Source: Sulfurihydrogenibium sp. (lineage in GTDB: Bacteria; Aquificota; Aquificia; Aquificales; Hydrogenothermaceae). From it: a stretch of DNA of 63,623 nucleotides. The stretch spans positions 1-63,623 of the forward strand of contig NZ_JAPYVU010000003.1 of NCBI RefSeq assembly GCF_028276765.1. The letters run 5' to 3'. Each line of letters opens with the position of its first letter. Positions within the stretch are counted from its first letter, which is position 1. The notes beneath the pieces were generated by a model, which had not been told where the DNA came from, ran no database searches, and worked only from the letters and a program-made list of their open reading frames with translations. Of this stretch, positions 44,698 through 54,466 are shown piece after piece. A program made the position numbers and the translations under genes.

Positions 44698-46590
44698 ATG
44701 GAAAAGGCAGATTTACTTTTGAAGGTTGATGAAAAATACTATCCTCCAAAGGAGATAGTAGAAAATGCCTGGGTTAAAGATTATGAATCTCTTTACAAGA
44801 AGTCTATTGAGAATAGAGAGGCTTTCTATGAAGAGATTGCTAACGAATTAGAATGGTTTCAAAAGTGGGACAAAGTTTTAGAATGGAACTATCCTTATGC
44901 AAAATGGTTTATAAATGCTAAAACAAACATCACTTATAACTGTATAGACAGACATGTAAAAAATGGCAAAAGAAATAAGGTGGCTTTTATCTCGGTAGAT
45001 GAGGAAGGAAATGAGAGAAAGGTGACTTACGGTGAGCTTTTAGATTTAGTTAGCAGGCTTGCAAATGGTTTAAAATCTCTTGGAATTAAAAAGGGTGATA
45101 GGGTTTCTATCTACATGCCTAACACTGTTGAAGCTGCAATAGCAATGCTTGCTTGTGCAAGAATCGGGGCTATACATAGCGTAGTTTTTGCAGGATTTAG
45201 CGAAGGAGCTTTAAAAATCAGAATAGATGATGCTAAGGCTAAGGCTGTAATTACTGCAACTTATACAAAAAGAAGAGGTAAAAAAATACCATTATTCCCA
45301 ACAGTAAAAGAAGCAATTAGAGATTTAGATTTTGTAGAAAAAATAATACTTTGGGATAGAGATAACGAGCTTTCTGACGAGTACGAAGAGTATAACGTAG
45401 TAGATTTTTACAAGCTTATCAAAAATTCATCTAAAGATTGTCCGCCGGAGATTCAAGACGCAGAAGACCCATTATTCATACTTTATACATCAGGAACAAC
45501 AGGAAAGCCAAAAGGCGTTCTTCATACTACCGGCGGATACATGGTTAATACGTACATGACTTCAAAATATGTTTTTGACTTAAAAGAGAATGATATTTAT
45601 TGGTGTACAGCAGACGTAGGTTGGATTACTGGTCATAGTTATATTGTTTATGGACCTTTGGCTAACGGTGTTACTTCAATCATGATGGAAGGTGTGCCAG
45701 TATATCCACATCCGGGTATTTGGTGGGAGTATGTAGAAAAGTACGGCGTTAACGTGTTCTACACAGCACCAACTGCCATAAGAATGTTAATGAGATTTGG
45801 AGATGAAATACCGGCTAAGTATGATTTATCAACATTAAAGGTTTTAGGTTCTGTTGGTGAGCCAATCAACCCAGAGGCATGGCTATGGTACTACAAAAAT
45901 ATAGGAAGAGGAAAAGCAGTAATCGTTGATACATGGTGGCAAACTGAAACAGGAGCTCATATGATTACAACAGTCCCAAGCTATCCTGCAAAACCGGGTA
46001 AAGCTGGTAAACCAATGTTTGGAATTGAAGTTGCAGTAGTAGATAAACAAGGAAATCCAATGCCACCAAACCAAGTTGGTCATTTGGTAATCAAAAACCC
46101 ATGGCCTTCTATGCTTAGAACTTGCTGGGGAGAGCCAGAAAGATATGAAAAATACTGGAATGAAATCCCTGGCTACTATTCAGCCGGAGACTTAGCCGCA
46201 ATAGACGAGGAAGGTTATGTGATGGTTGTTGGTAGAGCTGATGATGTTTTAAGCGTAGCAGGACACAGAATCGGTACTGCAGAAGTTGAATCAGCTATTG
46301 TAGAAAACAATGCAGTAGCAGAAGCAGCAGTAATTGGAAAGCCTAACGAAATCAAAGGTGAATCTATTAAAGCGTTTGTAATCTTAAAAGAAGGATATGA
46401 GCCTTCAGAAGAGTTAAAAGAAAGAATCAAGGATACTGTAAGAGATGTTCTTGGACCAATAGCTGTTCCGGACGAGATTGAGTTTGTTGATAAATTGCCA
46501 AAAACAAGAAGCGGAAAAATAATGAGAAGATTGTTAAAAGCAAGAGAACTTGGCTTAGAAATTGGCGATACTTCAACATTAGAAGAATAA
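44698..46590 (+). CDS. acs: Acetyl-CoA synthetase
   Basis: 630 residues, full length. Seen are the ATP motif YTSGTTGKPKG near 262, WWQTETGAHM near 411, YYSAGDLAAIDEEGYVMVVG near 490 and the C-terminal acetylation-site motif LPKTRSGKIMRRLL near 600. It activates acetate to acetyl-CoA via acetyl-AMP. First gene of an acetate unit that continues with a porin, DUF485 and the acetate symporter. Promoter and four operator-like sites lie upstream. ATG 8 nt after AGGAGG. Confidence 0.97.
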   Translation: MEKADLLLKVDEKYYPPKEIVENAWVKDYESLYKKSIENREAFYEEIANELEWFQKWDKVLEWNYPYAKWFINAKTNITYNCIDRHVKNGKRNKVAFISVDEEGNERKVTYGELLDLVSRLANGLKSLGIKKGDRVSIYMPNTVEAAIAMLACARIGAIHSVVFAGFSEGALKIRIDDAKAKAVITATYTKRRGKKIPLFPTVKEAIRDLDFVEKIILWDRDNELSDEYEEYNVVDFYKLIKNSSKDCPPEIQDAEDPLFILYTSGTTGKPKGVLHTTGGYMVNTYMTSKYVFDLKENDIYWCTADVGWITGHSYIVYGPLANGVTSIMMEGVPVYPHPGIWWEYVEKYGVNVFYTAPTAIRMLMRFGDEIPAKYDLSTLKVLGSVGEPINPEAWLWYYKNIGRGKAVIVDTWWQTETGAHMITTVPSYPAKPGKAGKPMFGIEVAVVDKQGNPMPPNQVGHLVIKNPWPSMLRTCWGEPERYEKYWNEIPGYYSAGDLAAIDEEGYVMVVGRADDVLSVAGHRIGTAEVESAIVENNAVAEAAVIGKPNEIKGESIKAFVILKEGYEPSEELKERIKDTVRDVLGPIAVPDEIEFVDKLPKTRSGKIMRRLLKARELGLEIGDTSTLEE

Positions 46591-46603
46591 GATTTTTCAT
46601 ACG

Positions 46604-46633
46604 CCCTCCTTCTTTTGAAAGGAGGGTTTTTTA
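46604..46633 (+). terminator. Rho-independent terminator after acs
   Basis: CCCTCCTT (46604-46611) pairs with AAGGAGGG (46619-46626) over 7 nt, followed by seven T. It separates acs from the downstream porin gene. Confidence 0.88.
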
Positions 46634-46651
46634 TTGATTTTTAAAGCAAAA

Positions 46652-46666
46652 TATAACAATGTTATA
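46652..46666. promoter_or_regulatory. Operator-like 15-mer 5
   Basis: TATAACAATGTTATA, a perfect palindrome around a central A. Its centre is 25 bp from the next site, the same spacing as sites 3 and 4 of acs. Confidence 0.55.
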
Positions 46667-46676
46667 AAGATGATAA

Positions 46677-46691
46677 TAAAACAATGTTTTA
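46677..46691. promoter_or_regulatory. Operator-like 15-mer 6
   Basis: TAAAACAATGTTTTA, a perfect palindrome. It begins a 28-bp segment (46677-46704) that is repeated, with one difference, at 46886-46913. Confidence 0.55.
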
Positions 46692-46704
46692 AATAAATTT
46701 TATA

Positions 46705-46885
46705 CCTTTGAGTGAGAAATTAGCGGTTTTTATAGAATTTAAAAATGAGATCCTTCGGACTTACGTCCTCAGGATGACAAGGTAAGAGTAGGGGCGATTC
46801 ATGAATTACCCTTCCGAAAGTAAAATTGTCATTCTGAGCGAAGCGAAGAATCTCATGTTTTTATTAAATTTCTCATCCGATGTAT
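46705..46885. mobile_element. MITE-like element, type 2, copy g (full length), flanked by 28-bp direct repeats
   Basis: 181 bp. Left end CCTTTGAGTGAGAAATTA is inverted relative to right end AAATTTCTCATCCGATGTAT. Inside are GAGATCCTTCGGACTTACGT..CCTCAGGATGACAAGG, a central GCGATTCATGAATTACC, and GTCATTCTGAGCGAAGCGAA..GAATCTC. The two flanks carry the same 28-bp operator-containing segment, so the insertion or its history duplicated a regulatory site. Confidence 0.75.
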
Positions 46886-46900
46886 TAAAACAATGTTTTA
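46886..46900. promoter_or_regulatory. Operator-like 15-mer 7, before the porin gene
   Basis: TAAAACAATGTTTTA, identical to the site at 46677. It is 26 nt upstream of the porin ATG. Confidence 0.55.
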
Positions 46901-46926
46901 AATAAAATTTATAAAAGGAGGTTAAC

Positions 46927-48297
46927 ATGAAAAAAACACTTTTAGTAGCAGCGTTGTTATCAGCTACAGTAAGCCAATCTATGGCAGCTAATGACCTTGA
47001 ATCTGCATTCAAAGAATCAAAGGTCATGGGGCAGTTTAGAGCTTTCTACATTGACAGAGATTATGATGTTGCAAACAGTAAAGGTGATAGGTCAGCCTTT
47101 GCAATTGGTGGAAAGTTTGGCTTTGAGACTGCAGCAGTAAATGGCTTAAAATTTGGAATCATGGCTTACACTACAAACGGAATCAACGCAAATCGTGAAA
47201 GTTGGCGAAATAATCCACCGTATAACGGAAACCCTCATATGGACCCTTCTTTATTTGGGAAAGATAGAAAAAGCGTCACTTATATCGGTCAGTTGTATTT
47301 AGATTACAAATATCAAAACACGGCTGTTAAGATTGGAAGACAAGAGATTAACACTCCAATGGCTGGCATGGACGATGCAAGAATGCTTCCAAACCTTTTT
47401 GAAGGTGCATTAATCACAAATAAAGATATACCAAAAACAACCATTATAGCAGGACACTTTTGGAATATGGCATACGGAACATTTGCAAACGCTTACTCTG
47501 CTTGCTCTTATTTGGGTTTACAATCAGGTTATGGTTGTGGTGGATATACTGCATTAAATCAGGGCTTAGCTAAATATGACACAGGAAATTTCTTAAACAT
47601 GGGTAAACAAGCTATTGGAAAAGCAAACGCTGGTGTTTCTGTGATTGCTGCAATCTATGAAGGACTACCAAACTTAAAGCTTCAAGCTTGGGATTACTAC
47701 GCATGGGATATGCTTAACATTTTATACTTACAAGGTGATTATACGTTAAAACTATCTGATGTAAAAACTACATTGTCAGCTCAGTATATTAACGAAACAA
47801 ACGTTGGAAACAACATTAAAAATGTATTTGGAAAAGAAGTAGGGGCAAATTTATTCGGTGCTAAGGTAAACTTTAATATTCCAATGCCTGTAGTTGAAAA
47901 CTTTAATCTTTATGCTGCATACTCTCAAACCGGAAAAGATGAAGGAAAGCTTTTAAACGGTGGATTAATCACTCCATGGGGCGGAACACCGGGATTTGTA
48001 CAAGGTACTGTTACAAGACTTAGTTATGTAGCTGATACATCTGCATGGAAAGTTGGAACATCTTTTGACATAATCAAAGGATTAAACTTACACCTTGCAT
48101 ACTCATATTTTAATGTAGGAAGTAAAGCTGTGTATTCCAACAGAACCCACGATGCTTCAGAAACAAACTGGGACTTAACATGGAAATGTAGATTAATTAA
48201 AAACCTTGAGTTAAAGGCAAGAGGAATTTACACATGGAACTTTGTACCGGGTCAAAACTTTACAGAATACAGACTTATTGCAAACTATAATTTCTAA
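46927..48297 (+). CDS. Outer-membrane porin of the acetate operon (OprD-like)
   Basis: 456 residues, signal peptide MKKTLLVAALLSATVSQSMA, then ANDLESAFKESKVMGQFRAF with YIDRDYD, the usual beginning of OprD-family porins in Campylobacterota and Aquificota. YIGQLYLDYKYQNTAVKIGR, QEINTPMAGMDDARMLPN and a C-terminal aromatic strand (YRLIANYNF) support an 18-strand barrel. It probably lets acetate or similar acids through the outer membrane. AAAGGAGG lies before the ATG. Confidence 0.83.
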   Translation: MKKTLLVAALLSATVSQSMAANDLESAFKESKVMGQFRAFYIDRDYDVANSKGDRSAFAIGGKFGFETAAVNGLKFGIMAYTTNGINANRESWRNNPPYNGNPHMDPSLFGKDRKSVTYIGQLYLDYKYQNTAVKIGRQEINTPMAGMDDARMLPNLFEGALITNKDIPKTTIIAGHFWNMAYGTFANAYSACSYLGLQSGYGCGGYTALNQGLAKYDTGNFLNMGKQAIGKANAGVSVIAAIYEGLPNLKLQAWDYYAWDMLNILYLQGDYTLKLSDVKTTLSAQYINETNVGNNIKNVFGKEVGANLFGAKVNFNIPMPVVENFNLYAAYSQTGKDEGKLLNGGLITPWGGTPGFVQGTVTRLSYVADTSAWKVGTSFDIIKGLNLHLAYSYFNVGSKAVYSNRTHDASETNWDLTWKCRLIKNLELKARGIYTWNFVPGQNFTEYRLIANYNF

Positions 48298-48322
48298 TAA
48301 TTTAAAAAAGGGAGGTAAGGCT

Positions 48323-48637
48323 ATGAACAAAGGATTGATTGAAAAAATCAAAAATGACCCAGATTTTCAAAAGCTTGTAAAGGAAAGAACAAGGATAATG
48401 ATTATCCTAACATTGGTTGAGCTTGTAGTTTACTTTGGTTTTATATTGTTGGTTGCATTTAACAAAGAGTTTTTAGCTCAAAAACTTGGAGAAGGTGCAA
48501 CAACTATCGGCATTCCAATAGGAATTGGTGTAATCGTAATCTCATTTCTTTTAACAGGAATCTATGTTTATATAGCTAACAAAGATTTTGATGAATTAAC
48601 AGAAAAAATAAAGCAAAAGTATGCAAGGGAGGTGTAA
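48323..48637 (+). CDS. DUF485 membrane protein (YjcH-like)
   Basis: 104 residues from ATG 48323, after AGGGAGG. MNKGLIEKIKNDPDFQKLVK is followed by ERTR and two membrane helices (about 31-52 and 65-88), as in DUF485 proteins such as YjcH, which accompany ActP. It is 3 nt before actP. It may stabilise or regulate the symporter. Confidence 0.88.
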   Translation: MNKGLIEKIKNDPDFQKLVKERTRIMIILTLVELVVYFGFILLVAFNKEFLAQKLGEGATTIGIPIGIGVIVISFLLTGIYVYIANKDFDELTEKIKQKYAREV

Positions 48638-48640
48638 GCT

Positions 48641-50374
48641 ATGACTAAAAGGAGTTTGATGTTTTATCTATTAAGTGTGGCTGTTGTAGGATTTGCCTTT
48701 GCAGCCGGCGGATTAGAAGGACCGGTTCAAAAGCAAGCTGTAAACCCACTTGCAATAACGATGTTTATAATCTTTGTTGCTGCAACCCTTGGAATTACAT
48801 ACTGGGCTGCAAAAAGAACAAAAACAGCTAAGGATTTCTACACAGCAGGCGGTGGAATTACAGGATTTCAAAATGGTCTTGCAATAGCCGGTGATTACAT
48901 GTCTGCTGCATCTTTCCTTGGAATTGCCGGACTTGTTTATACATCCGGATATGATGGATTGCTTTACTCTATTGGTTTCTTAGTTGGTTGGCCTATCGTT
49001 ATGTTTTTGCTTTCTGAGCCGCTTAGAAATCTTGGAAAGTATACCTTTGCAGACGTAACATCTTTTAGACTTGAACAAAGAAGAATAAGAATTCTTGCTG
49101 CAATTGGTTCTCTGTCTGTTGTAACATTCTATCTTATTGCTCAAATGGTTGGTGCTGGTAAGCTTATACAGTTGTTATTTGGTTTACCTTACTCAACGGC
49201 TGTTATAGTTGTTGGTTCATTGATGATAATCTACGTTGCGTTTGGTGGAATGCTTGCAACAACTTGGATTCAGATTATAAAAGCTATTTTACTCCTTGGT
49301 GGCGCTTCATTTATGGCGTTTATGGTGTTGGTCCATTTTGGATTTAGTTTTGAAAATCTCTTCCAAACAGCAGTGTCGGTTCACTCAAAAGGTGAAAAGA
49401 TAATGGCTCCGGGTGGTCTTGTTTCTGACCCATTAAACGCTATCTCTCTTGGACTTGCTTTAATGTTTGGAACAGCTGGATTGCCACACATCTTAATGAG
49501 ATTCTTTACAGTTCCTAACGCGAAAGAGGCAAGAAAATCAGTATTCTTTGCAACAGGCTTTATTGGATACTTCTACATCTTAACGTTCATCATTGGATTT
49601 GGTGCTATTGCTTTATTCGTTCAACATCCAGAATACTTCCAAAATGCTAAACAAATCGTTATTGATGGAATTACTAAAATAGTTGATGCTAACGATCCTG
49701 CTAAAAACTTAATCGGTGATAAAAAGGCTCTTGTTGGCGGAGAAAATATGACAGCTATTCACTTAGCCGAAGCTGTTGGTGGACCTGCGTTTATGGGATT
49801 TATCTCTGCGGTTGCTTTTGCTACAATCCTTGCAGTAGTATCCGGTTTAACACTTGCAGGAGCTTCTACTGTATCCCACGACCTTTATGCTAACGTTTTT
49901 GCAAAAGAAAAAGATGAACAAAAAGAAGTTAAAGTTTCCAAAATAGCTACAATTATCATTGGTATCTTTGCAATCATCCTTGGAATTGTTTTTGAAAAAC
50001 AAAACGTTGCGTTTATGGTTGGTTTAGCTTTTGCAATTGCCGCATCTGTTAACTTCCCAATTCTTATCTTATCTATTTATTGGAGAAATTTAACAACAAC
50101 AGGTGCATTCTGGGGCGGACTTGCAGGCTTAGTTGTAGCTCTTGTCTTAATCGTTATCTCTCCAACAGTTTGGGTTGACGTACTTAAAAATCCAGAGCCA
50201 ATCATAAAACTCAAAAACCCGGCTATCTTCTCAATGCTAACTACTTTTGTATTAACAATACTTATCTCTAAACTTGATAACAGCCAAAGAGCAAAAGAAG
50301 ACAGAGAAGGATTTGAGCCGCAATATATTAGAACCCAAACAGGTATAGGTGCAGAAGGTGCTATACATCATTAA
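48641..50374 (+). CDS. actP: Cation/acetate symporter (sodium:solute symporter family)
   Basis: 577 residues and about 13 helices plus an N-terminal signal-like segment. SSS-family features are [20 protein letters not shown] near 66, [33 protein letters not shown] near 278 and [18 protein letters not shown] near 406. The acs-DUF485-actP arrangement points to acetate. It has a long cytosolic tail. Confidence 0.92.
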   Translation: MTKRSLMFYLLSVAVVGFAFAAGGLEGPVQKQAVNPLAITMFIIFVAATLGITYWAAKRTKTAKDFYTAGGGITGFQNGLAIAGDYMSAASFLGIAGLVYTSGYDGLLYSIGFLVGWPIVMFLLSEPLRNLGKYTFADVTSFRLEQRRIRILAAIGSLSVVTFYLIAQMVGAGKLIQLLFGLPYSTAVIVVGSLMIIYVAFGGMLATTWIQIIKAILLLGGASFMAFMVLVHFGFSFENLFQTAVSVHSKGEKIMAPGGLVSDPLNAISLGLALMFGTAGLPHILMRFFTVPNAKEARKSVFFATGFIGYFYILTFIIGFGAIALFVQHPEYFQNAKQIVIDGITKIVDANDPAKNLIGDKKALVGGENMTAIHLAEAVGGPAFMGFISAVAFATILAVVSGLTLAGASTVSHDLYANVFAKEKDEQKEVKVSKIATIIIGIFAIILGIVFEKQNVAFMVGLAFAIAASVNFPILILSIYWRNLTTTGAFWGGLAGLVVALVLIVISPTVWVDVLKNPEPIIKLKNPAIFSMLTTFVLTILISKLDNSQRAKEDREGFEPQYIRTQTGIGAEGAIHH

Positions 50375-50427
50375 TTAATTTTTATGGTGGGCTTATCTGC
50401 CCACCTCTTACATAAAGGAGTAAAATA

Positions 50428-52230
50428 ATGAGCATCGTTGATATAGAGCTTTATCTAAAACAAATCTATCCATTTGAGCTTTTAACCAATCAAGAACTGT
50501 CAGAGATTGTAAATAACTTAGTCATTGAATATTACAATAAAGGTCAAAAAATAGAAGATGTTGATAATTATCTTTATGTTGTTTTAAAAGGCGTAGTCGT
50601 TGAAAAAGATAGTCTTGGCAATGAGGTAGGTTACTTTGGTCAAGGAAGTTTTTTTGATATCAGCAGAGTGATTAACGGGTCTGAAAACATTTTCGAAGCC
50701 TTTGAAGAGAGTATTTTATACAAAATAGATAAAAAGATAATCCTAAAACTTATTAATGAAAATGAAAGATTTGGAGAGTACTTTAAAAAATCTACAAAAG
50801 AAAAGCTTTCTTCAATAGCTTCAGAAAATCCGTACTTCTTTTTGAAAGTAAAAGAGGTAGAACTCCAACAGCCGGTTATAGTATCAAAAGATACAACCAT
50901 CTATGACGCAGTCAAAGAAATGACAGAAAAAGGAGCCTATTCGGTCATAGTTGATTTTGGAAATGGTGAGTATGGAATCATTACAGACTCAGATATAAGA
51001 AAAAAAGTTATACTTCAAAATATAAGCACTTTTGAAAACGTTGAAAAAATAGCTACAAAAGGACTCATTACAATAAATGCAGATTCATTTTTATTTGATG
51101 CAATATTTTTGATGATTAAGCATAATATTAAAAGAGTTGTTGTCGAAGAAAACGGCAAGATCATAGGCATTTTAAACGAAATTGACTTACTGTCTTTATA
51201 CTCTAACCAGCCACAGTTTTTAGCTTTGAGAGTTGAAAGAGCAAAATCAATCAAAGATTTGAAAATCCTTTCAGATTCCATTGCAAGAACTGTAAAGATT
51301 CTTCACAAAGAAGGAATAAGAACAAGACACATTATGAAAATCGTTTCGGAGATAAACACAAGGATATTTAAAAAGGCATTTTTACTTACAGCACCGGCAG
51401 AGCTTTTAAACCATTCAAGCCTCATTGTTATGGGAAGCGAAGGAAGAAAAGAGCAGATTTTAAAGACAGACCAAGACAACGGTTTAATCCTTGAAGATGG
51501 CTATCAAAATCCAAATTTAGAAGCTATTTCACAAAACTTTATAGAAGCACTAAAAGAGCTTGGCTATCCAGAGTGTAAAGGAAATGTAATGATTACAAAT
51601 CCATATTGGAGAAAATCTATAAGTGAGTTTAAAAACTCTGTTATTGATTATGCAAATCATATCACACCGGAAAATATGCTAAACTTGGCCATTCTTATAG
51701 ATGCTAAATATATCATCGGAAGAGAAGACCTTTGCAATGAGCTTATAGACTTTATGTTTTCAAAAATTTCAGACAATAAAACGTTTTTATCATATTTTGC
51801 ACTTCCTACCATTCAGTTTAAAACACCACTGACATTTTTTGGCACTTTTGAAACAGAAAAGGGTGAACATAAAGGAGAATTAGACATAAAAAAAGGTGGT
51901 ATCTTCCCAATCGTTCATGGCATAAGGTCGTTAGCAGTTGAAAACAAAATAAGAGAGACTAATACATTTGAAAGAATAAAAAGACTGTCAGAAGTAGGTA
52001 TTTTTAACAGAGAGTTTGCATCAGAGCTTATAGAAGCATTAGAATTTTTCCTTACTTTAAGACTTAGAGAGAGACTGAGAAAGATGGAGATGGGCAAACA
52101 ACCAGATGATTATATCAACATTAACTTACTTTCAAACTTTGAGAAAGACCTTCTAAAAGACGCCTTTAAAATCGTAAATAAATTTAAAGATTTAATCATC
52201 AATCATTTTAAACTAAACTATATATCGTGA
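50428..52230 (+). CDS. DUF294-type protein: cNMP-binding-like, CBS pair and nucleotidyltransferase domains
   Basis: 600 residues. The N-terminus (about 15-130) has a cyclic-nucleotide-binding-like barrel. Two CBS domains follow (about 148-270: VSKDTTIYDAVKEMTEKGAY; GLITINADSFLFDAIFLMIK). Then comes a DUF294 nucleotidyltransferase domain with VMGSEGRKEQILKTDQDNGL (near 331) and a C-terminal DUF294_C. Such proteins often follow actP, paired with a DnaQ-like exonuclease, as here (4-nt overlap). They probably sense nucleotides; the substrate is unknown. Confidence 0.88.
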   Translation: MSIVDIELYLKQIYPFELLTNQELSEIVNNLVIEYYNKGQKIEDVDNYLYVVLKGVVVEKDSLGNEVGYFGQGSFFDISRVINGSENIFEAFEESILYKIDKKIILKLINENERFGEYFKKSTKEKLSSIASENPYFFLKVKEVELQQPVIVSKDTTIYDAVKEMTEKGAYSVIVDFGNGEYGIITDSDIRKKVILQNISTFENVEKIATKGLITINADSFLFDAIFLMIKHNIKRVVVEENGKIIGILNEIDLLSLYSNQPQFLALRVERAKSIKDLKILSDSIARTVKILHKEGIRTRHIMKIVSEINTRIFKKAFLLTAPAELLNHSSLIVMGSEGRKEQILKTDQDNGLILEDGYQNPNLEAISQNFIEALKELGYPECKGNVMITNPYWRKSISEFKNSVIDYANHITPENMLNLAILIDAKYIIGREDLCNELIDFMFSKISDNKTFLSYFALPTIQFKTPLTFFGTFETEKGEHKGELDIKKGGIFPIVHGIRSLAVENKIRETNTFERIKRLSEVGIFNREFASELIEALEFFLTLRLRERLRKMEMGKQPDDYININLLSNFEKDLLKDAFKIVNKFKDLIINHFKLNYIS

Positions 52231-52838
52231 ATAGCATATTAGAAAGATTAAGCTTTTATTATAAGAAAAAACGATTAAAAAATCCAAAATACAGCTTTCT
52301 GTTTGAAGAACCACCGGAAAATGAGTATGTAGCTTTTGATACAGAAACTACAGGTTTAAATCCAAAAGTTGATGATATTTTGTCAATCGCAGCAGTAAAG
52401 ATAAAGGATAATAAAATACTTTTAAATGAAAGGTTTAACGTAATTGTTAAACCAGATAGAGAAATTAACGAAGACGCTATAAAAATTCACGGACTTAGAA
52501 AAAAAGACCTTGAATCCGGTATACCAATAGAAGAAGCAGTTGATAGATTTGTACATTTTATAGTAAGCAGACCACTTGTAGGTTATTACTTAGAGTTTGA
52601 CGTTGCAATGATAAACAAATATTTTAAAAAACTCTCCGGAACAACATTGCCAAACAAACAGATAGAAGTATCGGCACTTTATTATGATTACAAAATCGGA
52701 TTAATTCCACAGGGATTTGTTGATTTAAGATTTGATTCTATCCTCAAAGATTTAGACATACCTACCTTTGGAAAACATGATGCTTTAAATGATGCCATCA
52801 TGACAGCACTGATTTTTTTAAAGTTAAAAAATAAATAA
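52227..52838 (+). CDS. DnaQ-like 3'-5' exonuclease (DEDDh)
   Basis: 203 residues from GTG 52227, overlapping the previous stop (GTGA). Exonuclease motifs are FDTETTGLN (Asp38, Glu40), LVGYYLEFDVAMINKYF near 112 and GKHDALNDAIMTA (His and Asp, near 177). It is probably a nucleic-acid-trimming partner of the DUF294 protein and not the Pol III epsilon subunit, judging from its place in the acetate operon. Confidence 0.88.
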   Translation: MNSILERLSFYYKKKRLKNPKYSFLFEEPPENEYVAFDTETTGLNPKVDDILSIAAVKIKDNKILLNERFNVIVKPDREINEDAIKIHGLRKKDLESGIPIEEAVDRFVHFIVSRPLVGYYLEFDVAMINKYFKKLSGTTLPNKQIEVSALYYDYKIGLIPQGFVDLRFDSILKDLDIPTFGKHDALNDAIMTALIFLKLKNK

Positions 52839-52851
52839 GTAGGGTTGTCTA

Positions 52852-53247
52852 ATGAAAGAAGTTAAACTTCCTTTTTTAGAACATATAGGGGCTGTTATTG
52901 AAGATTTAGACCAAGAAAAAGCAGTATTAAGCATAGATATTAAAGATTATCACTTACAACATCTTGGATACGTTCATGGTGGAGTTATATCCAGTTTAGC
53001 AGATAACACAGGATGGTATGCAGTAATTTCAAATTTACCGGAGAATAAAACTTCTGTAACAATTGAGATAAAAATTAACTATCTAAAACCGGCAAAGGAA
53101 GGAAAATTAAAAGCGATAGGAAGAGTCTTAAAATTAGGTAAAAGTGTAGCCTTTGCAACGGTGCAGCTGTATTCAAACGATGACCTTGTAGCATATGCAA
53201 CAGGAACCTATGCTATATTAACGATGCAGCAAGTTGAAAAACTTTGA
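52852..53247 (+). CDS. PaaI-type hotdog thioesterase
   Basis: 131 residues. HLGYVHGGVISSLADNTGWY near 37-56 contains the HGG motif and the catalytic Asp, followed by TSVTIEIKINYLKPAKEGKL. Such enzymes hydrolyse acyl-CoA. It is 13 nt after the exonuclease and fits the acetyl-CoA/acetate theme of the operon as a CoA-recycling activity. Confidence 0.88.
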   Translation: MKEVKLPFLEHIGAVIEDLDQEKAVLSIDIKDYHLQHLGYVHGGVISSLADNTGWYAVISNLPENKTSVTIEIKINYLKPAKEGKLKAIGRVLKLGKSVAFATVQLYSNDDLVAYATGTYAILTMQQVEKL

Positions 53248-53360
53248 CTTAGCCAAGTTGACATAAAATAATCTGATGTTATTGTTCTAAATCTGCACGT
53301 AGAATCCTAGATTTTTTGAATTTTTTGCCCAACCTTTGAGTTATTACAAGAGGTTACGAA

Positions 53361-53384
53361 ATAAAGCACCGCCTAAAGCGGTGC
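53361..53384 (-). terminator. Rho-independent terminator after the A-type iron-sulfur carrier gene
   Basis: GCACCGC (53366-53372) pairs with GCGGTGC (53378-53384) over 5 nt; on the minus strand a TTTATTT run follows. It may also stop plus-strand transcripts from the acetate operon. Confidence 0.8.
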
Positions 53385-53403
53385 AGGATATATCAGTTAA
53401 AAA

Positions 53404-53751
53404 TTAACCGCAAGAGAATGAGTTTCCGCAACCACAAGAGCCTACTGCATTTGGATTTTTAATTGTAAATCCACCACCCATAAAGTCCATAACGTAATCT
53501 AAAACTGCTCCGTTAATATAAGGAGCTGAGAATTCATCGATAGCGATTTTTACGCCATTTTCAGTTTCAACTACTTTGTCATTTTCTGCAATTTCATCAT
53601 CAAATCCCATAGCGTACTGGAATCCAGAACATCCGCCAGGAACTACCCTAACCCTTAAAATTGGGTTTTCAATTTGATTTTCGTCTGCTATTCTTTTTAT
53701 TTCTCTAGCAGCCGCTTCTGTTACAATAAAATTTACTGTTTGTACTGACAT
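53404..53751 (-). CDS. A-type iron-sulfur cluster carrier (IscA/ErpA family)
   Basis: 115 residues. The three cluster Cys are Cys41 (GGCSGFQY) and Cys106/Cys108 (GSCGCGNSFSC). VTEAAAREIKRIADEN and FTIKNPNAVGSCGCG are the family hallmarks. It delivers Fe-S clusters to apoproteins. Single gene with its own terminator. Whether it is IscA, SufA or ErpA cannot be told without a tree. Confidence 0.93.
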   Translation of the reverse strand: MSVQTVNFIVTEAAAREIKRIADENQIENPILRVRVVPGGCSGFQYAMGFDDEIAENDKVVETENGVKIAIDEFSAPYINGAVLDYVMDFMGGGFTIKNPNAVGSCGCGNSFSCG

Positions 53752-53860
53752 ATTCGATTCCTCCTAAATAAATTTTTCTCTATCTAAAATATTACATAAT
53801 ATTTTTTATTGTTATGATACATATCAGAAGGAGTTGTATTCTGAAGCTGCTTATAAACAT

Positions 53861-54261
53861 CATATCGTCATTTCTGTATAAATCATACCAGTTTGGGAAA
53901 AATCCGATTCGTTCGAATTCATAATATCACAAAAGTATTGTAAAGGTGATTTTTTGTTTAAACTATGATGAGGTCTTTCTGTGTTATACCATAACATATA
54001 TTACAGCATCTTTTTTTTGATACATAACGATTTTTTAAAGAACAGAATTGTTATTTATATATGGTAGATTTTGATACACCAAAAGCTTCAACTGCAAGTT
54101 TTACTACAGTGTTTTAAAGCAAATTCTACAACTTGTAATCTAAAGATTATTTCTGGATGTTTTTGCATAACATCATCTAATTCTTTTACTTGTTTTAAAA
54201 GCTTTCTTTCAAGTGTATTAATTCTCTGAATGTAGGTAGATGTTCCTACTTTCTTTCTCAT
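53861..54261 (-). pseudogene. Remnant of an integrase-core (rve) transposase with internal deletion
   Basis: ATG 54261 follows GGAGGAT and gives MRKKVGTSTYIQRINTLERK, then a Lys/Leu helix and FRLQVVEFALKH, with a frame change before VEAFGVSKSTIYK (HTH). The DDE core is missing. The other end reads WYNTERPHHSLNKKSPLQYF with CDIMNS, the typical C-terminus of rve-type transposases (IS3/IS481-like), to a TGA at 53861-53863. About 130 N-terminal and 45 C-terminal codons remain. Confidence 0.75.
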
Positions 54262-54466
54262 CTTTATCCTCCGATTTTCATGATTTTAAATTCTTATATA
54301 ATATTTTCCCATGTTTCTTTTAGCTTGTACACGCTTCACTTAGAATGACACCGTAGAGGGACAAAGGCAGGGATTCTTTGCCCGGCTTTAAAATGGTGAT
54401 CAAAATATCATTTAATTTATAGACTTAGTTAAAGTTTTAAAGTGATCTTAGTACTCTGCAATTTAT

